Positions 17,140 to 27,222 of a stretch of 64,000 nucleotides of DNA are shown piece by piece (within the stretch, counting starts at the first letter, position 1; the number at the start of each line of letters is the position of its first letter). Below the pieces are notes generated by a model. It was not told the origin of the DNA. It ran no database searches and was given only the letters and a program-made list of their open reading frames with translations. The DNA comes from Qipengyuania citrea (GTDB lineage Bacteria; Pseudomonadota; Alphaproteobacteria; Sphingomonadales; Sphingomonadaceae): the NCBI RefSeq assembly GCF_024171405.1, contig NZ_JALJZT010000002.1:1-64000 (forward strand), given 5' to 3'. A program made the translations under genes and the position numbers.

Positions 17140-18209
17140 ATCACTTCGTCTTCGTCGAGCAGGGGCGCGGCGGGGAAGGGGGGATCGCTGACGGCAAGCG
17201 CTTCGACGATGCTGTCGGCATGCTCCCCCGCATGGTCGAGCGCCTCGACCTCGGCGATGTGGAACAGCGCGTCCCCCTGGTTGACGATCGGCAGCGTCGC
17301 ATGGCCGATGACTACCCCGTCGGTCGGGCTGACAAGGTCTTCGGGATCTTCGCCGAACAGGCCCCCGACCCGCGCGAGCAGCGCGCCCTTGCGCACGACA
17401 TCGCCCGAACGGCACACCCGCCGGCTCACACCGCCACGCGGCGCGCGCACCCAGATCGAGCGGTTCGAGCGGAGCGGAACCTCGACCTCGTCCAGTCCGT
17501 CATCGGCATCGATCATCCCGATGTGGGCGAGCACGCGCAGGACGCCCGCAACCCCGATCTCGATCGAAAAGCGGTCGAAGCGTAGCGCCTCACCCGCTTC
17601 GAGCAGCAGCATGGGCGTCTCGCGATCGGCGGCCAGCGCGCGCATCGAGCCGGGGCGCAGCGGGCTTTCGATGATGATCGGCGCGCCGAAGGCCATGGCC
17701 AGTTCGGACAGATAGGGGCTGCCCGCGGCGATGCGGATCTGGGGGAGGTTGTAGCGGTGGACCGCGGCCGAATGGATATCGATGCCTAGCGCGCAGCGGT
17801 CGATCACATGCGTGAGGAAACAATGCGCCAGCTGCGCGGCGAGACTGCCGCGTTCGGCCCCCGGAAAGCTGCGATTGAGATCGCGCCGGTCGGGGAGGTA
17901 ACGGCTGTGTGCCACGAAGCCGTAGATATTGACCGCGGGGGCGAAGATGATCGTGCCGGCGAGCATGCCGGGCGACAGGCGCTCGAGCAGCCGCTGGATC
18001 ACCGCGGTGCCGATAATCTCATCACCATGGATCGCGCCGCTGACGAAGATACAGGGACCATGCTTCGCGCCGTGAAATACCTCCAGCGCGAGCGCGGAGT
18101 TCAGTCCGGTGACCTGCTGCGCAACGGGGATGGCCACGGTTGCGCGCGTCCCCGGCGCGATGACACTGTCGTGGATTGTAAAGGGTTCGATTGCGGGGCC
18201 GGCATTCAT
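17136..18209 (-). CDS. succinylglutamate desuccinylase/aspartoacylase family (M14-type) protein
   Basis: Zinc-dependent deacylase-like protein of 357 residues. The zinc motif H-x2-E is in [14 protein letters not shown], a third ligand candidate in [14 protein letters not shown], and the catalytic Glu in [12 protein letters not shown]. The C-terminal 120 residues form a beta-domain ([18 protein letters not shown]) reminiscent of biotinyl-like domains. Members remove acyl groups from amino acids or related small molecules; substrate unknown. The ATG at 18209 is chosen because it begins the conserved part; an ATG 12 codons upstream is possible. Divergent from smpB. Confidence 0.85.
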   Translation of the reverse strand: MNAGPAIEPFTIHDSVIAPGTRATVAIPVAQQVTGLNSALALEVFHGAKHGPCIFVSGAIHGDEIIGTAVIQRLLERLSPGMLAGTIIFAPAVNIYGFVAHSRYLPDRRDLNRSFPGAERGSLAAQLAHCFLTHVIDRCALGIDIHSAAVHRYNLPQIRIAAGSPYLSELAMAFGAPIIIESPLRPGSMRALAADRETPMLLLEAGEALRFDRFSIEIGVAGVLRVLAHIGMIDADDGLDEVEVPLRSNRSIWVRAPRGGVSRRVCRSGDVVRKGALLARVGGLFGEDPEDLVSPTDGVVIGHATLPIVNQGDALFHIAEVEALDHAGEHADSIVEALAVSDPPFPAAPLLDEDEVI

Positions 18210-18303
18210 GCGCGGCTTTCGCCATGCGCGCGGCGTGCTTGGCAAGAGAAATCGCTGCGCGCCCTTTCCAAGCGCCGCCTGCTATCCTACATGCGCCCGC
18301 CTT

Positions 18304-18786
18304 ATGGCCCGACCCAAGCCCGCCACTTTCGACAAGCAGAAGACCGTCGCCGACAACCGGCGCGTGCGGTACGATTACCATGTCGAAGAGACTTTCGAGG
18401 CGGGGCTCGCGCTGCAGGGGACCGAGGTCAAGGCGCTGCGCGCGGGCGAGGCGAGCATCAAGGAAAGCTATGCCGAGATCCGCGACGGGCAGGTCTGGCT
18501 GGTCAATGCCAACATCCCCGAATATTCGCATGGCAACCGGCTCAACCACGAGCCGCGCCGGCCGCGCAAACTGTTGCTCAATTCGCGCGAGATCGAGAAG
18601 CTGTTCGGCGCGGTCGAGCGCAAGGGCATGACGCTGGTCCCGCTGTCGATCTATTTCAACAGCACCGGACGAGCGAAGGTCGAACTCGCGCTGGCCAAGG
18701 GCAAGCAAGCGCATGACAAGCGCCAGACGATCAAGGATCGCGACTGGAAGCGCGACAAGGCGCGGCTGCTGCGCGACCGCGGATAA
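18304..18786 (+). CDS. smpB: SsrA-binding protein
   Basis: RNA-binding protein of 160 residues that works with tmRNA to rescue stalled ribosomes. The OB-fold core shows [40 protein letters not shown] and the Lys/Arg-rich C-terminal tail [19 protein letters not shown], which occupies the empty mRNA channel. Length is typical. The frame opens well upstream, but [20 protein letters not shown] is the normal N-terminus. The tmRNA gene itself is not in the window. Confidence 0.97.
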   Translation: MARPKPATFDKQKTVADNRRVRYDYHVEETFEAGLALQGTEVKALRAGEASIKESYAEIRDGQVWLVNANIPEYSHGNRLNHEPRRPRKLLLNSREIEKLFGAVERKGMTLVPLSIYFNSTGRAKVELALAKGKQAHDKRQTIKDRDWKRDKARLLRDRG

Positions 18787-18915
18787 ACCAGGTGCGCGAC
18801 CCTTACATCGGGGCCCCGTGCTAACCACATCGCCAGCCATGCCGTATTCGTCGCAAGCCGCTTTCCACCTCCCCTTGCACTCGCCAAGGAGGCAGCGCAT
18901 GGCAGGGTCGTGGCA

Positions 18916-19524
18916 ATGAGCGAGCGCAAATCTAAGACATTCCTGTCGGACTGGATCCGTCTGCGCATGCCCACGCGCGAGCAGATGGCGCGAAACAAGT
19001 ATTTGCGCCCCATCGCGCACCGGTTCCTGACGCCTGAATTGTGGCGCTTTACCCGGCGCAGCGTCCCGCGCGGCGTGGCGCTGGGAATCTTCGCGGGCTT
19101 TATCGTACCGGTCGGCCAGATCTTCTTGGCCGCCTTCATGGCACTGCCTGCACGCGCCAATGTGCCGCTGTCGACGCTGGTGACCTTCATCACCAACCCG
19201 TTCACTTTCCCGTTCTGGGCACTGGTGGCGAACAAGATCGGCGTCTTCATCCTCAAGGTCGACCTGGCGGCCACGGGCGGCGCAGCGCAGGAAGAAATTT
19301 CCAGCGGGCGCTGGTCCTGGTTCATCGAAATGTTCGAAGGGGTCGGGGTGACCGTGCTGGTGACCGTGTTCGGCTTCATCGTGCTGGCGATTGTCGGGGC
19401 GGCGTTCGGCTATGTTTTTGCAGGTGTTGTCTGGCGCTTCGTCGTTGCGCGTAAGCGCCAGCGCCGTCTTCGCATAATGGAGCGGCGCTTCGACCACCGC
19501 GTGGATGAGGATCCCGAGACGTGA
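18916..19524 (+). CDS. DUF2062 domain-containing membrane protein
   Basis: Protein of 202 residues with a basic N-terminal segment (RPIAHRFLTPELWRFTRRSV) and three or four hydrophobic helices containing the family block GVALGIFAGFIVPVGQI and FITNPFTFPFWALVAN. DUF2062 proteins are inner membrane proteins of unknown function. In alphaproteobacteria this gene often precedes cckA (recollection, not checked), and here the cckA start overlaps its stop (GTGATG), which implies co-translation. A GTG at 18910 is an alternative start. Confidence 0.85.
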   Translation: MSERKSKTFLSDWIRLRMPTREQMARNKYLRPIAHRFLTPELWRFTRRSVPRGVALGIFAGFIVPVGQIFLAAFMALPARANVPLSTLVTFITNPFTFPFWALVANKIGVFILKVDLAATGGAAQEEISSGRWSWFIEMFEGVGVTVLVTVFGFIVLAIVGAAFGYVFAGVVWRFVVARKRQRRLRIMERRFDHRVDEDPET

Positions 19525-21995
19525 TGGTACAGGAGGACAACCCGGTCACCCGGCTGCCTCCGCTGCCGCTCATGCTCGGCGTCGCGGCTGCCGGGATCGT
19601 TTCGGTATCGCTGGTATGGCTGGTCGGCCAGCAGACCGTCGTCGCCCTGGCCTATGGCGGAGCGCTGGTGGCGGTGCTGTTGATGCTGCTGCTCGCGGCC
19701 CGCCTCAAGACTGCTCCGGTCGAGGGGGATACGCTCCAGCCAGATTGGTCGGTAACCAGCGTCGCGATCGAGAACCGCCGCCGGGCCGTGGTGATCATCG
19801 ACCGGGCAAACCGGATGGTTTGCGCCAATTCGACTTATGAAAGCTGGTTCGACAGCATCTCCTCGCCTTACGACCTGGCCTTCGATACCGGCTCGCGCGA
19901 AGCGGTAATTGCGGGCGCGCGCGACGCCTGGCGCGACGGGTCGGCCAAGGTTGCCGAAGTGCGGCTCGAGGGTCTGGAGGCCCACTACCAATTGCAGATC
20001 GATCGCAGCGGGCGGGGCGAGGCCTATCTGGTCTGGCGCTTCACTGAATTGCGCGAAGAACGCAGCTATGAAGGCCTGTCCGAGCGCCTTTCGGGCCGCT
20101 TTGGCGAGGTGATCTCACGGTCGGGTCTCGAACTCGCACTGGTGGGGCCCGATGGCGTTGTCCTTACCACCACGCCTGGACTGGCGGAACGCGCCACCGG
20201 TAGCCGCGAAAATTCGCTCGGCGGGCTGGAATTCGTGCAATTGCTGCGCTCGGACGATCGCGATCGCATCTTCTTCGCGCGCGAAGGGCAGCAGGGGTCG
20301 CCGCAGACGCTGGTGCATGTGCCGCTCGACGCGCCTTCCGCCGACAAACTCAGCGATGCCGACCAGTCGCCTTCGCTGATGCTGCTGGTCGACAGTTCGG
20401 TCGGCCTCGGCGGGGGCTGGGAGGGGAGCGGCAAGGCCGCCATCCCGCAACTTGAAGCGCTGCTCTCGGCGCTGCCGCTGGGGCTGGCGCTGACCGATCG
20501 CGACGGGCGCTTCCTGTTCGCCAACAAGGCGTTCCTGCGCGCGGTGGAGCGGGTCGATCGCGGACTGCCGCAATTCCCGTCTGACCTTGTCGTGCGCGAA
20601 GACAAGGCCGCGCTGGCCGATACCGTCCGGCGCTTCGCCAAGGGCGCGACCGCGAGCGGCGACATGGCGGTGCGGCTGGCGAACGACAAGGAAGAGCCGG
20701 TTTCGATCGGTCTTGCCGGTGTGCGCGGGCTGGGCGATGCGGCGGTGCTGCTGTCGATCTCCGATTCCTCGGAAGAGAAACGGCTTCGCCGCCAGGTCGC
20801 GCAGGCGACCAAGATGCAGGCGGTCGGCCAGCTCGCGGGCGGCGTCGCGCATGATTTCAACAACGTGCTGACCGCGATCATCGGCTATTGCGACCTCATG
20901 CTCTTGCGGCATACGCCGGGTGACAGCGATTACGATGACATCCAGCAGATCAAGGCCAATTCGAACCGGGCAGCCAGCCTGACGCGGCAATTGCTCGCCT
21001 TCAGCCGCCAGCAGACCCTGCGCCCGGTCGTGCTGCAACTGCCCGACGTGGTCAGCGAGGTCAGCCAGCTGCTCAAGCGGTTGATGGGCGAGAAGGTCGA
21101 GTTTTCGGTGCGCCACGACCGCGAGCTGGGCTCGGTCCGCGCCGATCCGCAGCAGCTCGAACAGGTCATCATCAACCTCGCGGTCAATGCGCGCGATGCG
21201 ATGCAGATGAACGCGATCAAGCGCGGCAAGCAGGACTGGAAGGGCAGTCTGACGCTGGCCACGCGCCGGGTATCGGCACGCGATGTGCGCAAGATGGGCA
21301 TCGATATCATGCCCGCGGACGATTACACCGTGCTGATCGTGCAGGACACCGGCGGCGGCATTCCCGACGAGCATCTCAACAAGATCTTCGAACCCTTCTT
21401 CACCACCAAGGAGCAGGGCAAGGGCACCGGGCTCGGCCTGTCGACCGTCTATGGTATCGTCAAGCAGTCGAACGGCTTCATCTTCGCCGACAATGTCCAG
21501 GGGCCCGACGGAACGCTGATCGGCGCGCGCTTCACCATGTACCTGCCGGTGCACAAGGGCGAGCTGCCCGCCATCATGCGCCGCGAAGAGCCTGAGGAAA
21601 CGAATGCGACCGAATGGTCGGCGGGCGGGAAGCTGCTGCTGGTCGAGGACGAGGACATGGTCCGCGCCGTTGCCGAGCGCGCGCTTGCCCGCGCAGGCTA
21701 TACCGTGACCACCGCCGCCGATGGCGAAGAGGGGCTGGGCGCGATCGCCAACGGCACGACCGAGTTCGACCTGATCGTGTCGGACGTCGTCATGCCGACG
21801 ATGGACGGACCCGCGATGGCCCGCGCGATTCGCAAGGTGAAGCCGAAGATCCCGATCCTGTTCATGTCTGGCTATGCCGAAGAGCAGCTCCGCAACGAGA
21901 TAGACATCGAGGACATGCACTTCATCCCCAAGCCGTTCAGCGTCCAGCAGATCAATGCCAAGGTCGCCGAAGTGCTGAGCGAACACCGCAAATAG
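19524..21995 (+). CDS. cckA: cell-cycle hybrid sensor histidine kinase CckA
   Basis: Membrane hybrid kinase of about 823 residues. Two N-terminal transmembrane helices (residues about 14-58), PAS-like sensory regions (about 85-420, including [20 protein letters not shown]), a HisKA domain with the phospho-accepting His443 in [14 protein letters not shown], an HATPase domain (N box [11 protein letters not shown] boxes [10 protein letters not shown] and [12 protein letters not shown]) and a C-terminal receiver with Asp754 ([15 protein letters not shown]). In alphaproteobacteria CckA passes phosphate through ChpT to CtrA and CpdR. GTG at 19521 or ATG at 19524 may start it. cpdR is also in this window (53556); chpT and ctrA are not. 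Confidence 0.95.
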   Translation: MVQEDNPVTRLPPLPLMLGVAAAGIVSVSLVWLVGQQTVVALAYGGALVAVLLMLLLAARLKTAPVEGDTLQPDWSVTSVAIENRRRAVVIIDRANRMVCANSTYESWFDSISSPYDLAFDTGSREAVIAGARDAWRDGSAKVAEVRLEGLEAHYQLQIDRSGRGEAYLVWRFTELREERSYEGLSERLSGRFGEVISRSGLELALVGPDGVVLTTTPGLAERATGSRENSLGGLEFVQLLRSDDRDRIFFAREGQQGSPQTLVHVPLDAPSADKLSDADQSPSLMLLVDSSVGLGGGWEGSGKAAIPQLEALLSALPLGLALTDRDGRFLFANKAFLRAVERVDRGLPQFPSDLVVREDKAALADTVRRFAKGATASGDMAVRLANDKEEPVSIGLAGVRGLGDAAVLLSISDSSEEKRLRRQVAQATKMQAVGQLAGGVAHDFNNVLTAIIGYCDLMLLRHTPGDSDYDDIQQIKANSNRAASLTRQLLAFSRQQTLRPVVLQLPDVVSEVSQLLKRLMGEKVEFSVRHDRELGSVRADPQQLEQVIINLAVNARDAMQMNAIKRGKQDWKGSLTLATRRVSARDVRKMGIDIMPADDYTVLIVQDTGGGIPDEHLNKIFEPFFTTKEQGKGTGLGLSTVYGIVKQSNGFIFADNVQGPDGTLIGARFTMYLPVHKGELPAIMRREEPEETNATEWSAGGKLLLVEDEDMVRAVAERALARAGYTVTTAADGEEGLGAIANGTTEFDLIVSDVVMPTMDGPAMARAIRKVKPKIPILFMSGYAEEQLRNEIDIEDMHFIPKPFSVQQINAKVAEVLSEHRK

Positions 21996-22051
21996 GCGGG
22001 GTGCGCCGCTGGTTTTTTGCCGAGCGGAACATAGCAGGAGAACTTTTTCCC

Positions 22052-22066
22052 GTTCCCCACTTGTTC
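22052..22066 (+). promoter_or_regulatory. LexA (SOS) operator in front of recA
   Basis: GTTC-N7-GTTC, the known alphaproteobacterial LexA target, occurs 79 bp before the recA start. The second GTTC also begins a TTGTTC-N5-GAACAA inverted repeat (22061-22077). TTGTTC (22061-22066) and TACATA (22084-22089) are 17 bp apart and could be the -35 and -10 elements, so LexA bound here would block the promoter. Promoter assignment is inference. Confidence 0.8.
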
Positions 22067-22144
22067 TTGCGGAACAAATCCGATACATACTGCGCCAGTT
22101 GTAGAGTCGGTAGCCGGCTCTGGCCAAGTGCAGGAGGTAGTGTC

Positions 22145-23209
<1,065 letters not shown>

Positions 23210-23291
23210 ATTCTCTTCAAGCGGGAGCGCGTCGGCCCATATCCCCGGGCCCGCGTTACAGCCGGACTGTCCCCCGGCGCTCCCGAAAAAC

Positions 23292-23336
23292 CGGAAAGCC
23301 GGTGCGCGCCGCTTCATGGCCGCACCGGCTTTTCCG
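23292..23336 (+). terminator. rho-independent terminator after recA
   Basis: CGGAAAGCCGGTGCG pairs with CGCACCGGCTTTTCCG (one bulged base) around a 14-base loop, with the T-run inside the 3' arm. The arrangement is strong and lies 80 bp after recA and 70 bp before the glutathione transferase gene. Confidence 0.75.
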
Positions 23337-23404
23337 TTTGTGGCATGGCCGCAGGCCAGTGGCAGCCCTAGGGTGCGCGCGAATCGCCGATCGGGAGCGC
23401 CGCC

Positions 23405-24031
23405 ATGACCATCACCGTCCACCATCTCAACAACAGCCGTTCGCAGCGCATCCTCTGGCTGCTCGAGGAATTGGGCGCGGACTACGAAGTGGCCGCCTAC
23501 CAGCGCGATGCCGAAACCAATCTCGCGCCGCCCGAGCTCAGCGAGGCGCATCCCCTCGGCAAGTCGCCGCTGATCGAAGATGATGGCATGTCCATCGCCG
23601 AAAGCGGCGCGATCATCCAATATCTGTGCGAACGCCATGGCGGCGAAAGCTGGCTTCCCGCGCGCGATAGCGAAGTCCATATCCGCCACCTTGAATGGAT
23701 GCAGTTCGGCGAGAGCAGTTTTTTCGTCCCAGTTATGCTGAAGATTTACGCCGGCCGCCTTGGCGATGCCGCCGCGCCGCTGATGCCGCGCGTCGACGAG
23801 CAACTCGCCGCTCATATCCGCTTCGCCGAGGACAACATCTCACCCGATCTCCATTTCGTCGGCGACGACTGGACCGCGGCCGATGTGATGATGAGTTTCC
23901 CCGCCGAGATCGCGGTGATGCAGGGCTATGGCGAGCAGGCGCCAAAGCTCGCGCGCTTCGTCGAGGCAATCCATGCGCGGCCAGCGTGGCAGCGGGCGCG
24001 CGAGCGGGGCGGGCCCTATTTCATGTGGTGA
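23405..24031 (+). CDS. glutathione S-transferase family protein
   Basis: Protein of 208 residues with an N-terminal thioredoxin-like domain (ITVHHLNNSRSQRILWLLEE, with the Ser of NNSRSQR in the position that activates glutathione in many bacterial GSTs; SIAESGAIIQYL is the glutathione gamma-glutamyl contact) and a helical C-terminal domain (WTAADVMMSFPAEIA). Probably cytoplasmic and single-gene. The electrophile substrate cannot be predicted. Confidence 0.9.
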   Translation: MTITVHHLNNSRSQRILWLLEELGADYEVAAYQRDAETNLAPPELSEAHPLGKSPLIEDDGMSIAESGAIIQYLCERHGGESWLPARDSEVHIRHLEWMQFGESSFFVPVMLKIYAGRLGDAAAPLMPRVDEQLAAHIRFAEDNISPDLHFVGDDWTAADVMMSFPAEIAVMQGYGEQAPKLARFVEAIHARPAWQRARERGGPYFMW

Positions 24032-24127
24032 GCAGGTGCGGGGCGGGGCTTGCAATCGCTTGCGCCTCCCCACAGAAGGCACGCGTTGTCGACCCTTGCG
24101 GCAGCGGATTGATATGCGGGTAACTCG

Positions 24128-25294
24128 ATGAAGATCGCCGTTTTCGGGCTCGGCTATGTCGGCCTTTCCAATGCCATCATGCTGTCACAGCACAATTGTG
24201 TGATCGGCTGCGATATCTCGCCCGAGCGCATCGCCATGCTCGAGGATCGCCAGTCGCCGATCCAGGACGAACTGCTCGAGCAATATCTGCGCCGCGACGA
24301 TCTCGACCTCGCCTTCACCACCGATCCTGCCACAGCGATCGAAGGCGCCGAGTTCGCGGTGGTCGCCGTGCCGACCAATTACGATGTCGAGACCAACTTC
24401 TTCGATACTTCGGCGGTCGATGCGGTGATCGAACAGGTTCTCGCCGCCAACGACCAGGCGGTCGTGGTCGTCAAATCCACGGTCCCGGTGGGCTACGTCG
24501 GCCATGCGCGCGAACGCTTCGCGACCGACCGCATCATCTTCAGCCCCGAATTCCTGCGCGAGGGGAAGGCGCTTTACGACAACCTCCACCCCTCGCGGAT
24601 CATCGTCGGCGAACGGTCCGAGCGGGCGCAGAAATTTGCCGACCTGCTGCTTCAGCCCGTTCTCGAGGACAATGTCACCGTCCTGCTGACCGATGCCGAC
24701 GAAGCCGAGGCGATCAAGCTGTTCGCCAACACCTATCTCGCCATGCGTGTCGCCTTCTTCAACGAACTCGACAGTTACGCCTTGTCGCGCGGGCTCGACA
24801 CGCGCCAGATCATCGAAGGCGTCGGCCTCGATCCGCGCATCGGCGCGCATTACAACAATCCATCCTTCGGCTATGGCGGCTACTGCCTGCCCAAGGACAC
24901 CAAGCAGCTGCTGGCGAATTATTCCGAAGTCCCGCAGAACCTCATCCGCGCGATCGTCGACGCCAACCGCACCCGCAAGGACTACCTTGCCGACCGCATC
25001 ATCGACCGCGAGCCGCGCATAGTGGGCATTTACCGCCTGGTGATGAAGGCCGGTTCGGACAATTTCCGCCAGTCCTCGATCCAGGGGATCATGAAGCGCG
25101 TGAAGGCCAAGGGAATCGACGTGATCGTTTACGAGCCGGTGATGGAGGAAGACAGCTTCTTCGGCAGCCGCGTCGTGAACGATCTCGACGCGTTCAAGGC
25201 GGAGGCCGATGTAATCGTGGCCAATCGCCTCGATCCCGACATCGCCGATGTCCGCGACAAGGTCTTCACCCGCGACCTGTTCGGCGCCGACTGA
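24128..25294 (+). CDS. ugd: UDP-glucose 6-dehydrogenase family (nucleotide sugar dehydrogenase)
   Basis: Protein of 388 residues that should oxidise UDP-glucose to UDP-glucuronate with two NAD. The N-terminal Rossmann motif [16 protein letters not shown] begins at residue 6, the catalytic Cys is in [15 protein letters not shown], and the block [19 protein letters not shown] is family-typical. It is the short form of the family. The start of the epimerase gene overlaps its stop (TGATG), and together they would make and epimerise UDP-uronates for the exopolysaccharide locus further on. UDP-GlcNAc or ManNAc derivatives are less likely substrates for this branch. Confidence 0.88.
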   Translation: MKIAVFGLGYVGLSNAIMLSQHNCVIGCDISPERIAMLEDRQSPIQDELLEQYLRRDDLDLAFTTDPATAIEGAEFAVVAVPTNYDVETNFFDTSAVDAVIEQVLAANDQAVVVVKSTVPVGYVGHARERFATDRIIFSPEFLREGKALYDNLHPSRIIVGERSERAQKFADLLLQPVLEDNVTVLLTDADEAEAIKLFANTYLAMRVAFFNELDSYALSRGLDTRQIIEGVGLDPRIGAHYNNPSFGYGGYCLPKDTKQLLANYSEVPQNLIRAIVDANRTRKDYLADRIIDREPRIVGIYRLVMKAGSDNFRQSSIQGIMKRVKAKGIDVIVYEPVMEEDSFFGSRVVNDLDAFKAEADVIVANRLDPDIADVRDKVFTRDLFGAD

Positions 25295-26315
25295 TGGGCG
25301 AAACCCGCACCGCGCTGGTCACCGGCTCGGCGGGGTTTATCGGCTATTTCACCTGCCGCCGACTGCTGGCCGACGGGTTCCGGGTCATCGGCGTCGATTC
25401 GCTGTCGGACTATTACGATCCCGAACTCAAACGGCGGCGACAGGAGGGGTTGCTGCAAAACGCGGGTTTCGCGGCGATCAATGAGCCGATCGAGACGCCG
25501 GGCCTGCTGGCGCGTATCTTTGCAGACGAACAGCCCGATATCGTCATCCATCTCGCAGCGCAGGCGGGGGTGCGGCATTCGATCGATCACCCGCGCAGCT
25601 ATCTCGAAAGCAATCTGGTCGGCACCTTCGAACTGCTCGAAGCCGCGCGCGCGCATCCGCCGCAGCACATGCTGCTGGCCTCGACTTCATCCGCCTATGG
25701 CGCGAATACCGAGATGCCGTATCGCGAAACGATGAAGGCGGATCACCCGCTCTCCTTCTATGCTGCGACCAAGAAGGCGACCGAAGCGATGGCGCATTCC
25801 TACGCGCATCTGTTCGATCTGCCAGTGACCATGTTCCGCTTTTTCACCGTCTACGGGCCGTGGGGACGCCCCGACATGGCGTTGTTCAAATTCACCAGGG
25901 CGATCTCGAGGGTGAGCCGATCGACGTTTACAATCACGGCGAGATGATGCGCGATTTCACCTATGTGGAAGACCTCGCCGAGGCGGTCCGCCGCCTGGTC
26001 GATGCGCCCCCGGTGAGGCCCCAAGGCCCCGGGGATATCGCCGAGGGGGACAGCCTGTCGCCAGTCGCCCCCTGGAGAGTGGTCAACATCGGCAATTCGC
26101 AGCCTGTCCAGCTCGGCGACATGATCGGCGCAATCGAGGATGCACTGGGTATCAAGGCCAAGCGCAATCTCATGCCGATGCAGCCGGGGGACGTTCCGGC
26201 GACCTGGGCCGATGCTGAACTGCTGCGCACCCTTACCGGCTACGTCCCGCAAACGGATATCCGCGAGGGCGTGCAGCGGTTCGTTGCGTGGTATCGCGAC
26301 TATTACGGAGTATGA
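25294..26315 (+). pseudogene. UDP-glucuronate 4-epimerase-like protein, frameshifted
   Basis: Extended-SDR epimerase. The first 203 codons read TGSAGFIGYFTCRRLL (Rossmann), HLAAQAGVRHSI, and the Y-x3-K site in SFYAATKKATEAM. The frame is lost at 25902-25906 in the segment WGRPDMALFKFTRAI, and the remainder (LEGEPIDVYNHGEMMRDFTY to the stop at 26313) continues in another frame. One missing base restores a 340-residue protein, the normal length, with ILEGEPIDVYN at the junction. The substrate guess (UDP-GlcA to UDP-GalA) follows from the upstream dehydrogenase. Either a recent pseudogene or a one-base assembly error. Confidence 0.88.
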
Positions 26316-26319
26316 CGCG

Positions 26320-27150
26320 ATGACCGATCAATCCGAATGGACCGGCAAGGTCGGCAATGCCTGGGCGGACGAATGGAAGCGGACCGACCGCAGCTTCGGC
26401 CCGGTGACCGACCGGCTGCTCGAAGTCGCACAGGCGAAGGGTTTCGCACAGGCTCTGGATGTCGGCTGCGGCGCAGGCGAAGTGTCGCTCGCGCTCGCGG
26501 CGGGCGATCCTACGGCGAGGGTGATCGGAGTCGATATCAGCGCGGACCTGCTCGAGGTGGCCCGCCAACGCGGGGCGGGACAGCAGAACCTGCGCTTCGA
26601 GCTTGGCGATGCGGCCCGGTGGACGCCAGGCGCTGGCGAGCAGGCCGACCTCGTAATCTCGCGTCACGGGGTGATGTTTTTTGGCGACCCCATTGCCGCC
26701 TTCGCGCATATCGCGGATCAGGCGGCGCCGAGTGCGCGGCTCGTCTTTTCCTGCTTCCGCGAGCGTACCGAAAACCCCTGGGTGCGCGAAATCGCCGCGG
26801 TCCTCCCGCCAAGCGATGAGCCTGCGCCCGATCCCGATGCCCCCGGGCCCTTTGCTTTCGGGCGTCGGGCCCGCGTCGAGGATATTCTTAGGAAAGCCGG
26901 TTGGCAGGGCATCGCCTTTGAACCGATCGATTACCGAATGATTGGCGGCGAAGGCGAGCAGGCGATCGAGGATGCGCTGTCCTATTTCCTGCGGATCGGC
27001 CCAGCGGCGCGTGCCATCGGGGCGCTGGGGGAGGCCGAACGCGACGCCGCCATGGCCCGCCTTCGCGCCATGCTCGAACGGCACTGTGTCGATGCCCAGG
27101 TTGCACTCCCGGCCGCTGGCTGGATCGTGACGGCCCGCGTACCCGATTGA
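26320..27150 (+). CDS. class I SAM-dependent methyltransferase (UbiE/COQ5-like)
   Basis: Protein of 276 residues with motif I ALDVGCGAGEVSLALA near residue 46, motif II VIGVDISADLLEVARQR, and ADLVISRHGVMFFGDPIAAF. The N-terminus EWTGKVGNAWADEWKRTDRSF is typical of a sphingomonad methyltransferase group of unknown substrate. It starts a few bases after the epimerase remnant and may be cotranscribed with it; alaS follows 72 bp later. Confidence 0.85.
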   Translation: MTDQSEWTGKVGNAWADEWKRTDRSFGPVTDRLLEVAQAKGFAQALDVGCGAGEVSLALAAGDPTARVIGVDISADLLEVARQRGAGQQNLRFELGDAARWTPGAGEQADLVISRHGVMFFGDPIAAFAHIADQAAPSARLVFSCFRERTENPWVREIAAVLPPSDEPAPDPDAPGPFAFGRRARVEDILRKAGWQGIAFEPIDYRMIGGEGEQAIEDALSYFLRIGPAARAIGALGEAERDAAMARLRAMLERHCVDAQVALPAAGWIVTARVPD

Positions 27151-27222
27151 TCGCTGGTCCTGCACAGTCTGGCCGGGCATTCGCGCTTGTCGCCCGCGCG
27201 CCGATTGCCTAACTGCCCGGTC

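Noticed and set aside
24196-25293. Long plus-strand frame overlapping ugd and running into the epimerase
   Set aside because: Over ugd it is a shadow frame rich in Arg; it only becomes real from the ATG at 25294, where the epimerase begins.
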